DNA from: Alphaproteobacteria bacterium
Lineage (GTDB): Bacteria > Pseudomonadota > Alphaproteobacteria > Micropepsales > Micropepsaceae
Length of the DNA stretch: 6,101 nucleotides
Direction: 5' to 3'
NCBI GenBank assembly: GCA_028869355.1
Contig: JAGWSK010000103.1
Location: forward strand, 1 to 6,101
The notes beneath the pieces were generated by a model. That model was given only the letters and a program-made list of their open reading frames with translations, was not told where the DNA came from and did no database searches. Shown one piece after another: positions 5,502-6,101 of this stretch; the first letter of the stretch is position 1; every line of letters begins with the position of its first letter. A program made the position numbers and the translations under genes.

Positions 5502-5644
5502 ACACCTTCAAGCCGGTGAACCACTGTTTTCGCGGGCGGATTTTTCTTGTTCGATGATTTCCCGTTCACGGTAATGTTGTTCGCCGCGCCATGTTGAGGC
5601 GCCAGCTGATGGAATTCCGGGCGCCGCTTGCATATGAGTTTTAC
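5502..5644 (+). other. Leader and promoter region of the FAD monooxygenase
   Basis: This divergent stretch should hold the monooxygenase promoter. Only weak matches are seen: TTGTTC (5547-5552) and GGTAAT (5570-5575) with a 17-base spacer. GTGAAC (5516-5521) and GTTCAC (5564-5569) form a spaced 6-bp inverted repeat that could be chance. Two in-frame upstream ATGs (5591 and 5609) leave the real coding start open. Confidence 0.2.
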
Positions 5645-6101
5645 ATGAAGAGTTTGAACGACAAAGACCGGCCGATCATCATCGTGGGTGGCGGGATCGG
5701 CGGGCTTGCCGCGGCGCTGGGGCTGGCTGCGCGCGGATATCCGTCACTGGTGCTTGAGCAGGCGCCGGAATTCAAGGAAGTCGGCGCCGGGATTCAGCTT
5801 GGCCCGAATTCGTGGCGCTGCCTGCGCGCGCTCAACGCCGGGGATCGCGCCAAAAAACTCGCCGTTTTTCCCGAAGCCCTGGTCATGATGGACGCGGTGA
5901 CCGCGGAAAAAGTCATTTCAGTACCGCTCAAGGGATTCGAACAACGCTTCGGCGCGCCCTACGCGCTCATTCACCGCGCCGACCTGCTCGATGCACTGCT
6001 TGCCACATGCCGTGACTCGCCTCTGGTACGGCTCGAAACCTCGTGCCAGGTGACGGGATTCCGTGACGACGGAGTAACTGTGCATGTGCAGACGAAAGAT
6101 G
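5645..6101 (+). CDS. FAD-dependent monooxygenase, 3-hydroxybenzoate 6-hydroxylase-like (5' part)
   Basis: The first 152 residues of a flavin aromatic hydroxylase are visible; the gene runs off the right edge. RPIIIVGGGIGGLAAAL (9-25) is the FAD-binding Rossmann motif and E38 ends the second strand. GAGIQLGPNSWRCLRAL (47-63) and the HRADLLDALL helix (110-119) are typical of the salicylate/3-hydroxybenzoate hydroxylase group. With the gentisate dioxygenase nearby, 3-hydroxybenzoate to gentisate (using NADH or NADPH and O2) is the likely reaction; salicylate 5-hydroxylation is usually done by other enzyme types, while salicylate 1-hydroxylase remains an alternative. ATG 5645 leaves the usual short lead before the FAD motif. 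In-frame ATGs at 5591 and 5609 also exist, the latter with GAGG at 5596-5599, so a 12- or 18-residue extension is possible. The gene is separated from the dioxygenase by the toxin-antitoxin pair. Confidence 0.82.
   Translation, partial: MKSLNDKDRPIIIVGGGIGGLAAALGLAARGYPSLVLEQAPEFKEVGAGIQLGPNSWRCLRALNAGDRAKKLAVFPEALVMMDAVTAEKVISVPLKGFEQRFGAPYALIHRADLLDALLATCRDSPLVRLETSCQVTGFRDDGVTVHVQTKD

Noticed and set aside
5057..5569. 170-residue minus-strand frame across the toxin-antitoxin region
   Set aside because: It is in a different frame from the two overlapping toxin-antitoxin genes, which have family motifs, coupled ATGA and a good Shine-Dalgarno site.
1..6101. CRISPR arrays, tRNA or rRNA genes, insertion sequences
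   Set aside because: No regularly spaced repeats, no cloverleaf-like or rRNA sequence, and no transposase or terminal repeats with target duplications were seen.

Overview
The window is GC-rich DNA (about 60% by eye) with strong Shine-Dalgarno sites and tightly packed genes. It looks like a soil or aquatic proteobacterium. Protein style and repeat types suggest an alphaproteobacterium, but nothing here fixes the genus. Most of the window is an aromatic-acid catabolic cluster built around the gentisate ring-cleavage pathway, with a toxin-antitoxin pair lodged inside it.

Layout from left to right. The start of an unrecognised gene runs off the left edge on the minus strand, with its own promoter-like site. 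A divergent intergenic region separates it from a fumarylacetoacetate-hydrolase-family gene (267-1112, + strand), which ends in a strong intrinsic terminator. A 241-bp spacer then holds a pair of inverted, related palindromes (REP-like). Next come three + strand genes that look co-transcribed: an AAHS-type aromatic acid transporter (1354-2709), a 4,5-dihydroxyphthalate decarboxylase-like protein (2812-3801) and a gentisate 1,2-dioxygenase (3832-4890). Only 12 bp after the dioxygenase stop, a minus-strand MazE/MazF-type pair (antitoxin 5226-5447, toxin 4903-5229) converges on it. A short region with a direct-repeat operator candidate follows. The window ends inside a + strand FAD monooxygenase resembling 3-hydroxybenzoate 6-hydroxylase (5645 onward).

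How the genes could work together (inference): the MFS carrier imports an aromatic acid. The Pht5-like decarboxylase removes a carboxylate from a hydroxyphthalate to give 3-hydroxybenzoate. The FAD monooxygenase hydroxylates this to gentisate, and the dioxygenase opens the ring to maleylpyruvate. The FAH-family hydrolase then yields pyruvate plus fumarate, or maleate if it acts directly on maleylpyruvate. No maleylpyruvate isomerase, ring-hydroxylating phthalate dioxygenase or recognisable regulator is visible. The decarboxylase next to gentisate rather than protocatechuate genes is the most interesting point of the window.
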